Shown here: piece by piece, positions 52,280-60,594 of the stretch
Position numbering within the stretch: the first letter of the stretch is position 1
How the letters are laid out: every line of letters begins with the position of its first letter
From: Verrucomicrobiia bacterium
GTDB taxonomy: Bacteria > Verrucomicrobiota > Verrucomicrobiia > Opitutales > Cerasicoccaceae
Direction: 5' to 3'
NCBI GenBank assembly: GCA_030432235.1
Contig: JAUIHT010000002.1
Span: 561,136-625,135 of the forward strand
Length of the DNA: 64,000 nucleotides
The notes under the pieces: model-generated
What the model was told of the DNA's origin: nothing
Databases searched by the model: none
The model's input: the letters and a program-made list of their open reading frames with translations, nothing else
Program-made: the position numbers and the translations under genes

Positions 52280-52471
52280 AGTATGAGATTAGCTGAGTGT
52301 TGATACCGCGTTTCTTAAGCATAGTTTAGACCAAGTTAGTCGGCATAGATATCCAAAACTCAGTAACATTCCGGCAATTTCCGTGACAGCCCCGTCACGA
52401 AATAGTCCCCTTCTGCTCCAATTTGCTTTGAAACTCTGGACGCTCTGTGTTCTCTGTGGTTCCTTATTCAC

Positions 52472-53272
52472 ATGGACAAGTTAGCGGAAATCATGGCCCA
52501 CAAGCGGGGGGAGATAGCCAATCGCGTGCGGCCGGTGCGCGACTCCGAGCTGGAGCGGCTGGGGCGTGTGGCGCGACCATCCTTCGCCGCGCACCTCAAG
52601 CGTGAGGGCGGCTTGGGCGTCATCGCGGAAATCAAGCGCAAGTCCCCCAGCGCTGGGCAAATCAAAGACCTCGCCGACGCCGTCGAGCAGGCCCGCGAGT
52701 ATTACAACGCCGGGGCCGACTGCCTCTCCGTGCTGACCGACGAGAAGTACTTCGGCGGCACCCTCAAAGACCTCTGGGAGGTGACCGACTTCATCGCCGA
52801 CATGCGTCGCGACCTGCCCTGCCTGCGAAAGGACTTCATGGTGCACCCCGTGCAGGTGGTCGAAGCCGCCGAGGCCGGAGCAAGCTGCATCCTCATCATC
52901 GTGCGCGCCCTGACCGACGACGAGATCAAGCCGCTGCACGAGGCTGCGCTCATGGCCGGGCTCGACGTGCTCTTCGAGGTCCACGCCGAAAATGAAGTGG
53001 AGCGCGCGTTGCAACATGACGCCCAGATCATCGGCGTGAACAATCGCGACCTGGCGAAGTTCCGCACCGACTTGGAGTTTTCCGAACGGCTCATCCCAAT
53101 GATTCCCGCCGATCGCATCCGCGTCAGCGAGAGCGGCATTTTTAACCCGGAAGACGCCGCCCGAGCCCGCGCTACAGGAGCCGATGCCGTGCTTGTGGGC
53201 CAGTCCCTCATGCAGGCCGACGACCCCGAGGAGCTCATCGAAGCTTTCCATCAAATCGACGAATATGTTTAA
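52472..53272 (+). CDS. trpC: Indole-3-glycerol-phosphate synthase
   Basis: 266 aa barrel. Signatures: VIAEIKRKSPSAG, SVLTDEKYFGG, LPCLRKDFMV, GVNNRDLAKF and VSESGIF. It converts carboxyphenylaminodeoxyribulose phosphate to indole-3-glycerol phosphate in tryptophan synthesis. No other trp genes are here. The upstream gap contains CTCTGTGTTCTCTGTGG words of the intergenic-repeat kind. Confidence 0.97.
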   Translation: MDKLAEIMAHKRGEIANRVRPVRDSELERLGRVARPSFAAHLKREGGLGVIAEIKRKSPSAGQIKDLADAVEQAREYYNAGADCLSVLTDEKYFGGTLKDLWEVTDFIADMRRDLPCLRKDFMVHPVQVVEAAEAGASCILIIVRALTDDEIKPLHEAALMAGLDVLFEVHAENEVERALQHDAQIIGVNNRDLAKFRTDLEFSERLIPMIPADRIRVSESGIFNPEDAARARATGADAVLVGQSLMQADDPEELIEAFHQIDEYV

Positions 53273-53348
53273 CAGAAAGATCGGAAAGGACGGGAAGTAC
53301 ATCACTACCCACCATATAACTTTCCGGTCTTCCCGCTCTTCCTGTTAA
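53271..53348. repeat. Inverted repeat, trpC-rsmA gap
   Basis: AACAGAAAGATCGGAAAGGA (53271 on) is inverted as CTTTCCGGTCTTCCCGCTCT (53322 on); the 27-nt arms agree at 21 positions. GGAAAG/GGGAAG words recur at about 7-nt steps. It starts within the trpC stop codon and may end its transcript. Confidence 0.8.
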
Positions 53349-53349
53349 A

Positions 53350-54180
53350 ATGCTATCTCTCACCCAGACGCGCAAGCTACTCGAGGAGCTGGGGCATAGT
53401 CCGCGGAAGCAGCTCGGTCAGAACTATCTGGTAGACGCCAATATCGTCCGTAAGTCGCTCGCGCTCGCCAAGGTAGAGGCGGGTGACGTCATCGTGGAAG
53501 TCGGCCCGGGTCTGGGCACCTTGACGCGCACTCTGCTGGAGGCCGGGGCGACGGTCTACGCGGTGGAGGCAGACCCAACGATGTACCGCTACCAGACGGA
53601 GCGTCTGCAGCCGGAGTACCCCGAGCACCTGCATGTGGTCCATGCCGACGCTGTCAAAGCGCCCTTGGCAGGGCTTCCGGAGGACATCGCCTCAACCGGA
53701 AACTTCAAAATCGTGGCCAATCTGCCCTACGCCATCTCGACACCGTGGCTGGAGCAAGTGCTGGCCGGCCCCCTGCCCTTGTACATCACCGTCATGCTGC
53801 AAAAGGAAGCCGCTGACCGCTTCCTCGCCGAGCCGAACACCAAACAGTTCGGCGCCGTCTCCATCTTCCTGCAAGCAGCCTACCGGCGCGCCGCCGCGCA
53901 TCCGGTGGCGCGGACATGCTTCCACCCCGCCCCGGATGTGGATTCGATGGTCGCGCACTTCGAACGCCTGCCCGAGCCTAAACACTTCACTCCCGAGACC
54001 CGCAAGGCCATCCGCCAAATCTTTACCCAACGCCGCAAACAAATCGGCGGCATTTTACGTCGCATGGATGACAGTGCCACCTTCGAGCAGTGGCTCAAGG
54101 ACGTCACGGAACTCGGCGTCGATGCACAAAAACGCCCCGAGCAAATACCGCTCGAGGCGTGGTTGAAATTGGTTTCGTAA
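53350..54180 (+). CDS. rsmA: 16S rRNA dimethyladenosine transferase
   Basis: 276 aa. GQNYLVDANIVRK, the SAM-binding VEVGPGLGTLTRTLL, AVEADP and NLPYAISTPW (the NLPY catalytic motif) are present. It dimethylates two adjacent adenines near the 3' end of 16S rRNA. It converges with the CoA-transferase gene, 9 bp apart. Confidence 0.97.
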   Translation: MLSLTQTRKLLEELGHSPRKQLGQNYLVDANIVRKSLALAKVEAGDVIVEVGPGLGTLTRTLLEAGATVYAVEADPTMYRYQTERLQPEYPEHLHVVHADAVKAPLAGLPEDIASTGNFKIVANLPYAISTPWLEQVLAGPLPLYITVMLQKEAADRFLAEPNTKQFGAVSIFLQAAYRRAAAHPVARTCFHPAPDVDSMVAHFERLPEPKHFTPETRKAIRQIFTQRRKQIGGILRRMDDSATFEQWLKDVTELGVDAQKRPEQIPLEAWLKLVS

Positions 54181-54189
54181 TCCAGAAAA

Positions 54190-55671
54190 CTACCCGCGCA
54201 TGTCGCCGGTTTCGAGGAAACGCTGGTGGAAGGCGAAGGCACTGCCGAGGGACTGCGGCGTATGGCCGCCCTTAACGCTACGGAAATAGCTCGTGAGAGC
54301 TTCCTTGTACTCAGGGTGGGCGCAGTTCTCCACGATGGCTTGGGCGCGCTCGATGGGGTCCTTGCCGCGCAGGTCGGCCACGCCTTGCTCCGTGATGACC
54401 ACCTGCACACTGTGCTCGCTGTGGTCCATATGGCTGACCAGCGGCACGATGGTGCTGATCTTACCACCCTTGGCCATGGACGGACAGGTGAAGATGGAGA
54501 TGAAGGCGTTGCGGGTAAAGTCACCCGAGCCCCCGATGCCGTTCATGAGGTCCTTGCCCATGACGTGGGTGCTGTTGACGTTGCCGAAGATGTCCAGCTC
54601 GATGGCCGAGTTGATCGAGATGATGCCGAGGCGACGCACCAGCTCGGGGTGGTTGGAAATCTCCTGCGGGCGCAGCACCATGCGCTCCTTGAAGAAGTCG
54701 AGGTTGCCGTAAATGTCGGCGAGTACGTCCGGCGTAACGGTCAGCGAGGTGGCGCTACCAAAGGAAACGTCGCCGTTCTTCATCAGGTCGATGACGGAGT
54801 CCTGGATGACCTCGGAGAACATCTCGAAGGGCGGAATGTCCTTGTTCCCACCCATGGCGCCGAGGACGGCGTTGGCGATGTTGCCGACGCCGGACTGGAT
54901 GGGCAGGAAGCCATTCGGGATGATACCGTGCTTCAACTCATGCGCGAGGAACTCGGCCACGTGGTCACCGATCTTCAGGGTTGCCTCGTCAGGCTCCTTG
55001 AAGCCGCCAACCTCGTCGGGCATGTCGTTGTGGACGATGCCGAGAATCTTCTCCGGCGGAATGCGCAGAACCTCTTCACCGATGCGGTCGCGGCAGGAGT
55101 AAATGGGGATCTCGCGGCGGTGCGGCGGGTCCTTGGGCTCATAGAGGTCGTGCAGGCCGCGCAGGGCGGCGGGGTGCTGGGCGTTGACCTCGATGAGCAC
55201 CTTGTCGGCGATGCGCACGAGGGTGTTGGTCGCGCCCACACTGGTGGTCAGGACGACCTCCCCTTCCGGCGTGACTTCACAGGCCTCGATGATAGCGAGG
55301 TTGACCTTGCCGAGAAAACCGTAGCGCAGATTTTGCGGCAACATCGACAGGTGCATGTCGAAGAAGTGCGCCTTGCCCGCGTTGATGGACTGCCGCAGGT
55401 ACTTGTTCGACTGATACGGCGTGCGCCAGGCAATGGCGTCGGCGCGGGCCAGCTCGCCGTCGAGCGAATCCCCGGTCGAGGCGCCGGTGACGACGCCTAT
55501 CTTGAACTCACGCCCGGCGGCGTGTTCGGCCTGCGCGCGCTTGGCGATGGCCATGGGGATAGCTTTGGCCGCACCGGCGGGCGTGAAGCCGCTAAAACCG
55601 ACGGTGTAACCGTGTTGGACGAACTCGGCGGCCTCAGCGGCCGTCATTTCCTGGAGGACTGTGGCATTCAT
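54190..55671 (-). CDS. Acetyl-CoA hydrolase/transferase family CoA-transferase (succinate:acyl-CoA type)
   Basis: 493 aa. The family signatures GVGNIANAVLGAMG, the catalytic glutamate region EMFSEVIQDS and NGIGGSGDFTRNA are present. Members (AarC, Cat1, ScpC) move CoA between succinate, acetate and propionate. The position beside a methylmalonyl-CoA decarboxylase and mutase suggests propionyl-CoA:succinate or succinyl-CoA:acetate CoA transfer, which would close the fermentative cycle. Confidence 0.93.
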   Translation of the reverse strand: MNATVLQEMTAAEAAEFVQHGYTVGFSGFTPAGAAKAIPMAIAKRAQAEHAAGREFKIGVVTGASTGDSLDGELARADAIAWRTPYQSNKYLRQSINAGKAHFFDMHLSMLPQNLRYGFLGKVNLAIIEACEVTPEGEVVLTTSVGATNTLVRIADKVLIEVNAQHPAALRGLHDLYEPKDPPHRREIPIYSCRDRIGEEVLRIPPEKILGIVHNDMPDEVGGFKEPDEATLKIGDHVAEFLAHELKHGIIPNGFLPIQSGVGNIANAVLGAMGGNKDIPPFEMFSEVIQDSVIDLMKNGDVSFGSATSLTVTPDVLADIYGNLDFFKERMVLRPQEISNHPELVRRLGIISINSAIELDIFGNVNSTHVMGKDLMNGIGGSGDFTRNAFISIFTCPSMAKGGKISTIVPLVSHMDHSEHSVQVVITEQGVADLRGKDPIERAQAIVENCAHPEYKEALTSYFRSVKGGHTPQSLGSAFAFHQRFLETGDMRG

Positions 55672-55685
55672 GGGAAAGTGAAGGG

Positions 55686-55778
55686 GCGAGGGTCAAAGGA
55701 CGAGGGACAAAGGGAACTTGTTGTGCGCACCTGCTTCAGATTCACACGTCACTTGTCACTCGTCATTCGCCACTCGAC
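55686..55778. repeat. Heptad repeat, decarboxylase to CoA-transferase gap
   Basis: GAGGGTCAAAGGACGAGG words at the left face GTCACTTGTCACTCGTCATT (7-nt steps) at 55748-55767. Spacing and word type match the other gaps. Confidence 0.7.
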
Positions 55779-55781
55779 AAA

Positions 55782-57296
55782 TCAATGGTGACCTCCCAGC
55801 AGAGCCAGGAAGTAGCCCGCCACCAGCGCGGTGCCGATGACGCCCGCGACGTTCGGCCCCATGGCATGCATCAGCAGGAAGTTGCCGGGGTCGTACTTCT
55901 GACCCTCCACCTGGCTGACGCGCGCAGCCATGGGCACGGCGGAGACGCCGGCGGAGCCGATGAGCGGATTGATTTTGTTCTTGGAGAAAAGATTCATGAA
56001 CTTGGCCATCAAAACACCCGTGGCGGTCGAGACACCGAAGGCGATGACCCCCAGGCCGAGGATGGCCAGCGTTTCCCCGCGCAGGAAGCGGTCACCGGTC
56101 ATGGTGATGCCGACGCTGGTGCCGAGGAAGATGGTGACGACGTTGATAAGCTCATTCTGGGCGGCCTTGGAGAGGCGCTGCGTGACACCGCACTCCCGCA
56201 GGAAGTTGCCCAGCAGCAGCATACCGATAAGCGGCGCTGCCGGCGGCACCAGCAGGATGCACACGACGGTCACCATGAGCGCGAAAATGAGTTTTTCCAA
56301 ACGACCAACCTTGCGCAGGCTCTGCATGCGGATCTTGCGCTCCTTGTCAGTCGTCAGTGCCTTCATGATAGGCGGCTGAATGACGGGCACCAGCGCCATG
56401 TAGCTATACGCCGCCACCGCGATGGGCGCGAGTAGCTCCGGCGCGAGCGCATTCGATAAGAAGATGGACGTCGGCCCGTCCGCCCCGCCGATGATGCCGA
56501 TGGCGGCAGCCTGTCCGGAGGTGAAAAGTCCGCTGACAATCGCCCCGATGAAGGTGGCAAAGACACCGAACTGCGCCGCCGCACCCAGGATGAGCGTACG
56601 GGGGTTGGCAATGAGCGGCCCGAAGTCCGTCAGCGCCCCCACCCCGAGGAAGATGAGCGGCGGAAACAGCTCCAGGATGATGCCCATGGAAATGTAATGG
56701 TAGAGGCCGCCGGTGTGGTCACTGTGCTGGCGCGCCATGACCTGGCCCTTGATAACGGTATCGCCGGTCGCGTAATTATTGTCCGCCAAAACACCCGAAG
56801 CGGGTGCCCAGACCAGCATGTCCTTGGACGAAAGCGCCAGGGACTGGCCGTCGATATTGACTACAATCGGATCCTCATCGAGCTCCACCCCTTGCGGGCG
56901 CACAATGTACATCAGCGAACGGTGCCCGGCCTCGGCCAGGGCCATTTCATCTTCGAAGTAAGCGCTGATGGAATCGACATCCCCAAGACGCTGGACGCTC
57001 TCGGGCTTTTCGTGCACCACCTTGGGCAGGACGATGGATTCGCCCGGCACAGCCGCGGCGTAGACCACGGTACCGGTTACCGGCGCGACGATCTCCCCGG
57101 CGGGCTTGTTGACCATGTTCTCGGTGGGGAGATTGGCCAGTAGTGCGCCGAAGGCGATGGGCACGAGCAGGAGCGGTTCGAACTCCTTGAAGACGGCCAG
57201 GTAGAGCAATACGGCAACCACCAGCCACATGACGACCATCTTCCACTCCAGGGCGACGAAGCCGGTCAGATTCCAAAGATCAATTATGTCCTGCAT
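55782..57296 (-). CDS. Sodium-translocating decarboxylase beta subunit (OadB/MmdB) with a large inserted domain
   Basis: 504 aa; typical OadB is about 375-430. Residues 1-57 and about 198-504 match OadB: FPPLIFLGVGALTDFGPLIAN, IGIIGGADGPTSIFLSN (aspartate-containing ion site) and GSAGVSAVPMAARVSQVEG. Residues about 58-197 are extra and contain IVAPVTGTVVYAAAVPGE and WAPASGVLADNNYATGDT, which look like halves of a barrel-sandwich (biotinyl-like) fold without the lysine motif. It decarboxylates carboxybiotin and exports Na+. Confidence 0.93.
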   Translation of the reverse strand: MQDIIDLWNLTGFVALEWKMVVMWLVVAVLLYLAVFKEFEPLLLVPIAFGALLANLPTENMVNKPAGEIVAPVTGTVVYAAAVPGESIVLPKVVHEKPESVQRLGDVDSISAYFEDEMALAEAGHRSLMYIVRPQGVELDEDPIVVNIDGQSLALSSKDMLVWAPASGVLADNNYATGDTVIKGQVMARQHSDHTGGLYHYISMGIILELFPPLIFLGVGALTDFGPLIANPRTLILGAAAQFGVFATFIGAIVSGLFTSGQAAAIGIIGGADGPTSIFLSNALAPELLAPIAVAAYSYMALVPVIQPPIMKALTTDKERKIRMQSLRKVGRLEKLIFALMVTVVCILLVPPAAPLIGMLLLGNFLRECGVTQRLSKAAQNELINVVTIFLGTSVGITMTGDRFLRGETLAILGLGVIAFGVSTATGVLMAKFMNLFSKNKINPLIGSAGVSAVPMAARVSQVEGQKYDPGNFLLMHAMGPNVAGVIGTALVAGYFLALLGGHH

Positions 57297-57319
57297 GGGG
57301 AAAAGCTTTCGATTATCTA

Positions 57320-57457
57320 TTGTCGGTTATCAAATGTCAGTTGTCGGTTATCGGATGGAAGCATGCCATGGGTCTTGCAGAGCGCTAGTTTCAGTTACCT
57401 TCATTTTGCCTTTTGCTTCGCTAAAAACTGAGAACTGAAACCCGATAACCGAAAACC
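57320..57457. repeat. Direct and inverted repeat, decarboxylase operon gap
   Basis: TTGTCGGTTATC occurs at 57320-57331 and 57341-57352 (21-nt period, three heptads). The same word is inverted as GATAACCGAAAA near 57444. The gap of 164 bp holds no gene. Confidence 0.8.
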
Positions 57458-57460
57458 TTT

Positions 57461-57841
57461 CTAACTCATTGAAACGAGTACCTGGCCCTCCTCGACGGAG
57501 TCGCCCGGCTTGACGTGCACGGTGCCGACGGTGCCGGCGGCGGGGGCGCTGACGATGGTGTTCATCTTCATGGCCTCGAGCGTGATAAGCTTGTCGCCCT
57601 CCTTCACGGCGGTTCCGGGCTGGGCGTCGATGGAAACGACGACAGCGGCCAGCGGGCTGGGCACGTCCCCGGCTCCGGCAGCGGCAGGCGCGGCCTTGGC
57701 GGGCGCGGCTACGGGGGCGGCCACGGCACTGGAGCGCACCGGAGCGGCACGTCTGGGCATGGCGGCTTCGTCTTCGTCGACCAGGACTTCGACGTCCACC
57801 TCGTAAGTTTTTCCATCAACGGTGATGCGTAGTTTTTTCAT
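57461..57841 (-). CDS. Biotin carrier subunit of the sodium-pumping decarboxylase
   Basis: 126 aa. A short N-terminal strand (KLRITVDGKTYEVDVE), an Ala/Pro-rich linker (about 30-58) and a biotinyl domain with the biotinylation motif LEAMKMN, lysine 92. It carries CO2 from the carboxyltransferase to the membrane beta subunit. Genes on both sides encode the partner subunits. Confidence 0.95.
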   Translation of the reverse strand: MKKLRITVDGKTYEVDVEVLVDEDEAAMPRRAAPVRSSAVAAPVAAPAKAAPAAAGAGDVPSPLAAVVVSIDAQPGTAVKEGDKLITLEAMKMNTIVSAPAAGTVGTVHVKPGDSVEEGQVLVSMS

Positions 57842-57859
57842 TGGTGTAAGCGTAAAGGA

Positions 57860-58225
57860 TTAACGGACCTTATGAGACCCCAGGATGGAGCGCCGGCCTT
57901 CGCGCGCCCAGGTTTCGTCGGCGGGGCGAATCTGCACGATGCGATGCGGCTTGTCCTGCATGACGGAGTAGACCGCCGCCGCGATCACCGCCGGCAGGTT
58001 TGCATCCTCGGAGGGCGCCGCGGGCGCGGGTGCGGCCACCTGGGCTGGCTTCGGCGCAGGCTTTGGCTCCAGGCGCTTGAAGATCATGCCCACCAGGGAG
58101 GTCAGAATCCCGATGGCCGCCAACACGACGATGACGAAGAGAAAGCCCGAGAAGATAAACTGGATGCTTTCCCCGATCGATGGATGATCGGACAGGTACG
58201 CAAAGACGGGTGTAGGGTTCAGCAT
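57860..58225 (-). CDS. Small membrane subunit (OadG/MmdD type)
   Basis: 121 aa from ATG at 58225 (MLNPTPVFAYL). One membrane helix (FLFVIVVLAAIGILTSLVGMIF), a Pro/Ala linker (EPKPAPKPAQVAAPAPAAP) and a helical tail. It is like OadG, which assembles the decarboxylase. An ATG at 58321 in the same frame lies in repeat DNA and is rejected. Confidence 0.88.
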   Translation of the reverse strand: MLNPTPVFAYLSDHPSIGESIQFIFSGFLFVIVVLAAIGILTSLVGMIFKRLEPKPAPKPAQVAAPAPAAPSEDANLPAVIAAAVYSVMQDKPHRIVQIRPADETWAREGRRSILGSHKVR

Positions 58226-58280
58226 GGCCGGAATGGTGTCAGTATCTTGGTGAAATTGGCAATGGATATTTTGTAAATGC

Positions 58281-58378
58281 CGAATAACGAATGGGGGAAT
58301 GACGAATGAAAAGATAAACACAGGTGGTGCTATTCCTTCCTCTACTTCGTCATTCTACATTCGTTAATTCGTCATTTT
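58281..58378. repeat. Heptad repeat, OadG-like to carboxyltransferase gap
   Basis: GAATAACGAATGGGGGAATG at 58282-58301 (continuing ACGAATGAAAAG) is inverted as CTTCGTCATTC and TTCGTTAATTCGTCA at 58345-58373. It reaches the carboxyltransferase stop codon. Confidence 0.8.
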
Positions 58379-59925
58379 TACAGCGGAATGTTACCGTGCT
58401 TCTTGGGCGGACGCGTGTCGCGCTTGGAGAGCGTGGCGCGCAGGGCCAGGGCAACGGTCGCGCGGGTCTGCGAGGGCTCGATGACATCGGTGATCATGGC
58501 GTTGGCGGCAGCCTGGTAGGGCGAGGCAAACTCGGCCTTGTAGCCCTCGATGAGCTTAGCCTTGGCTTCATCATCGGCTGCCTTGAGCTCGTTGCGGTAG
58601 ATAATCCGCGCGGCTCCTTCGGCACCCATGACGGCGATTTCGGCGGTGGGCCAGGCAAAGACGAGGTCCGCGCCCATATCAGCCGAGCACATGGCCAGGT
58701 AAGCACCGCCGTAGGCCTTGCGCATAATGACGGTGATCTTCGGCACGGTGGCCGCGGCATAGGCGAAGAGCATCTTCGCGCCATGGCGGATGATGCCGCC
58801 GCGCTCCTGCGCCAGGCCGGGCATGAAGCCGGGCACGTCGACGAGGTTGACCAGCGGGATGTTGTAAATGTTGCAGGCGCGGATGAAGCGCGCGCCCTTA
58901 TCGGACGAATCGATATCCAGCGTGCCGGCCTTGACCTTGGGCTGGTTGGCCAGGATGCCCACCACGACCCCGCCGATGCGAGCGAAGCCCACGATGAGGT
59001 TCTTGGCGAAGTCCGGCATGATTTCGAAGAACTCGCCGCCGTCCACCAGGCGCTCGATGACCGCGTGCGAGTCGAGCGCTTCCTTGGGGTCGGCCGGGAC
59101 AAGCTCGTTCATGCCTTCGTCGTCGCCGATTTCCATGCTTTCGCTCAGTTCATGAGGCGGGTCGGACATGTTGTTGGCCGGCAGGTAGGAGAGCAAAGCC
59201 GCGGCCAGCTCCATGGCGTGCTTGTCGTCGTCGGCCACCAGATGGATGTTGCCGCTGACGGAGGCGTGGGCCGCCGCGCTGGCGAACTGCTCCAGCTCGG
59301 CCTTTTCCCCGGTGGCCGCCTTGATGACGTCCGGGCCGCAGATGAACATGTTGGCGTTCTTCTGCGTCATGATGATGAAGTCCGTCAGGGCCGGCGAGTA
59401 AGCCGCGCCGCCCGCGCAGGGACCGGCGATGACTGCCACCTGCGGCACCACCCCGGAGAGCAGCACGTTCTTGAAGAACACCTGCCCGTAACCCGAAAGC
59501 GAGTCCACGCCTTCCTGGATGCGCGCGCCGCCGGAGTCGTTGACGCCCACTACGGGGACGCCGACATCGTGCGCGTAGTCCATCAGGTCACAAATCTTCT
59601 TGGCGTGGATGCGGCCAAGGGCGCCACCACCCACGGTGAAGTCCTGGCTGTATGCCGCCACCGGGCGACCGTTGACGTAGCCGGTGCCGCAGACGACGCC
59701 GTCGTAGGGCATCTCCTTGGTTTCCATGCCGAAGCGATGGCAGGAGTGCTGCGCGTGCATACCGAACTCCTGGAAGGTACCTTCCTCGAAAAACTGCTCC
59801 AGGCGCTCGCGAGCGCTGAGCTGTCCTTTGTCGTGGCGCTTCTTGATTTTGTCCGCGCCGCCGGCGTCCTGTGCTTTCTTGCGCCGGGCCTTGAGGTCGG
59901 CGAGTAGTTTGGGGTCAATTGCCAT
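58378..59925 (-). CDS. mmdA: Methylmalonyl-CoA/acyl-CoA carboxyltransferase subunit (MmdA type)
   Basis: 515 aa with two crotonase-fold halves. The N-half has DSGGARIQEG (oxyanion hole) and AGPCAGGAAYSPALTDF; the C-half has VDVPGFMPG, RKAYGGAYLAMCS and MGAEGAARIIYR. With the biotin carrier and OadB-like pump next to it, methylmalonyl-CoA decarboxylase is favoured over the carboxylase direction; an ATP-grasp biotin carboxylase is not present here. First gene of the minus-strand operon after the epimerase. Confidence 0.93.
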   Translation of the reverse strand: MAIDPKLLADLKARRKKAQDAGGADKIKKRHDKGQLSARERLEQFFEEGTFQEFGMHAQHSCHRFGMETKEMPYDGVVCGTGYVNGRPVAAYSQDFTVGGGALGRIHAKKICDLMDYAHDVGVPVVGVNDSGGARIQEGVDSLSGYGQVFFKNVLLSGVVPQVAVIAGPCAGGAAYSPALTDFIIMTQKNANMFICGPDVIKAATGEKAELEQFASAAAHASVSGNIHLVADDDKHAMELAAALLSYLPANNMSDPPHELSESMEIGDDEGMNELVPADPKEALDSHAVIERLVDGGEFFEIMPDFAKNLIVGFARIGGVVVGILANQPKVKAGTLDIDSSDKGARFIRACNIYNIPLVNLVDVPGFMPGLAQERGGIIRHGAKMLFAYAAATVPKITVIMRKAYGGAYLAMCSADMGADLVFAWPTAEIAVMGAEGAARIIYRNELKAADDEAKAKLIEGYKAEFASPYQAAANAMITDVIEPSQTRATVALALRATLSKRDTRPPKKHGNIPL

Positions 59926-59948
59926 GAGGGTGATAATTTAAAGATTGG

Positions 59949-60038
59949 TGATGTAAGATTTCAGATTTAGAAGAGCGACGTATGACGAGTGGCAATATTA
60001 CGCCACTTCATCTTTCATCTTTCCGCTCTCATCTTTCA
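59949..60038. repeat. Composite heptad repeat, carboxyltransferase to epimerase gap
   Basis: Two family words meet here. 59949-59967 (TGATGTAAGATTTCAGATT) resembles the 33-bp repeats at 34456 and 62765. 60005-60038 resembles 42082-42108 with one extra ATCTTTC unit. The second overlaps the epimerase stop codon. Confidence 0.85.
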
Positions 60039-60476
60039 CTCCACCATCGAGTCGCCTTCACCGGCGGCATCGTGATGCTTGGCCATGCAGAACTCCGTCA
60101 GCACACCGTGGGTGCTCTTGGGATGGAGGAAGGCGACGAGCTTCTCCGCCGCACCCTCGAAAGGCACTTCGTGGATGAGGCGTACGCCGCTCTCACTGGC
60201 CTGCTTGAGCTGGCCTTCAATATCGTCCGTACGGAAAGCGATGTGATGGATGCCTTCGCCACGCGTTTCGAGAAACTTGGCGATCGGGCTGTCATCCGCC
60301 GTCGGCTCCAGGAGCTCGATATGGACGCCGCCGGCGTCGAAAAATGCCGTACGCACTTTTTGCGATTCCACTTCTTCCACGCCGTGGCATTTCAGGCCCA
60401 GGCTCTTCTCGTAGTAGGGAATAGTGTCTTCCAGTTTACGGACGGCGATGCCGAGATGGTCGATTTGCTGTATCAT
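60036..60476 (-). CDS. mce: Methylmalonyl-CoA epimerase
   Basis: 146 aa of the glyoxalase/VOC fold. IQQIDHLGIAVRKLED, GEGIHHIAFRTDDIEG and the C-terminal LTEFCMAK supply the His, His and Glu metal ligands. It interconverts (R)- and (S)-methylmalonyl-CoA, linking the mutase (divergent) to the decarboxylase (co-oriented). Confidence 0.94.
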   Translation of the reverse strand: MIQQIDHLGIAVRKLEDTIPYYEKSLGLKCHGVEEVESQKVRTAFFDAGGVHIELLEPTADDSPIAKFLETRGEGIHHIAFRTDDIEGQLKQASESGVRLIHEVPFEGAAEKLVAFLHPKSTHGVLTEFCMAKHHDAAGEGDSMVE

Positions 60477-60553
60477 TATTTCAATGGATTATGGTGGCGA
60501 ATTCTTCGATTAGATTTTCTAAAGTCAAGGATTTTTATTATTAAATTTTCTGA

Positions 60554-60581
60554 TTGACTTGGGTATTAATCAAACTATCTC
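60554..60581 (+). promoter_or_regulatory. Possible mutA promoter
   Basis: TTGACT (60554-60559), a 16-bp spacer and TATCTC (60576-60581). The leader would be only about 7 nt. AAGTCAA at 60523-60529 is inverted as TTGACTT at 60554-60560, a possible operator. Confidence 0.3.
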
Positions 60582-60594
60582 TAATCTCTCCATC

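Noticed and set aside
54226-55791. 521-codon plus-strand open frame opposite the CoA-transferase
   Set aside because: Antisense shadow; the CoA-transferase has full family motifs on the other strand.
58324-59907. 527-codon plus-strand open frame opposite the carboxyltransferase
   Set aside because: Antisense shadow with biased composition; the minus-strand gene is clear.
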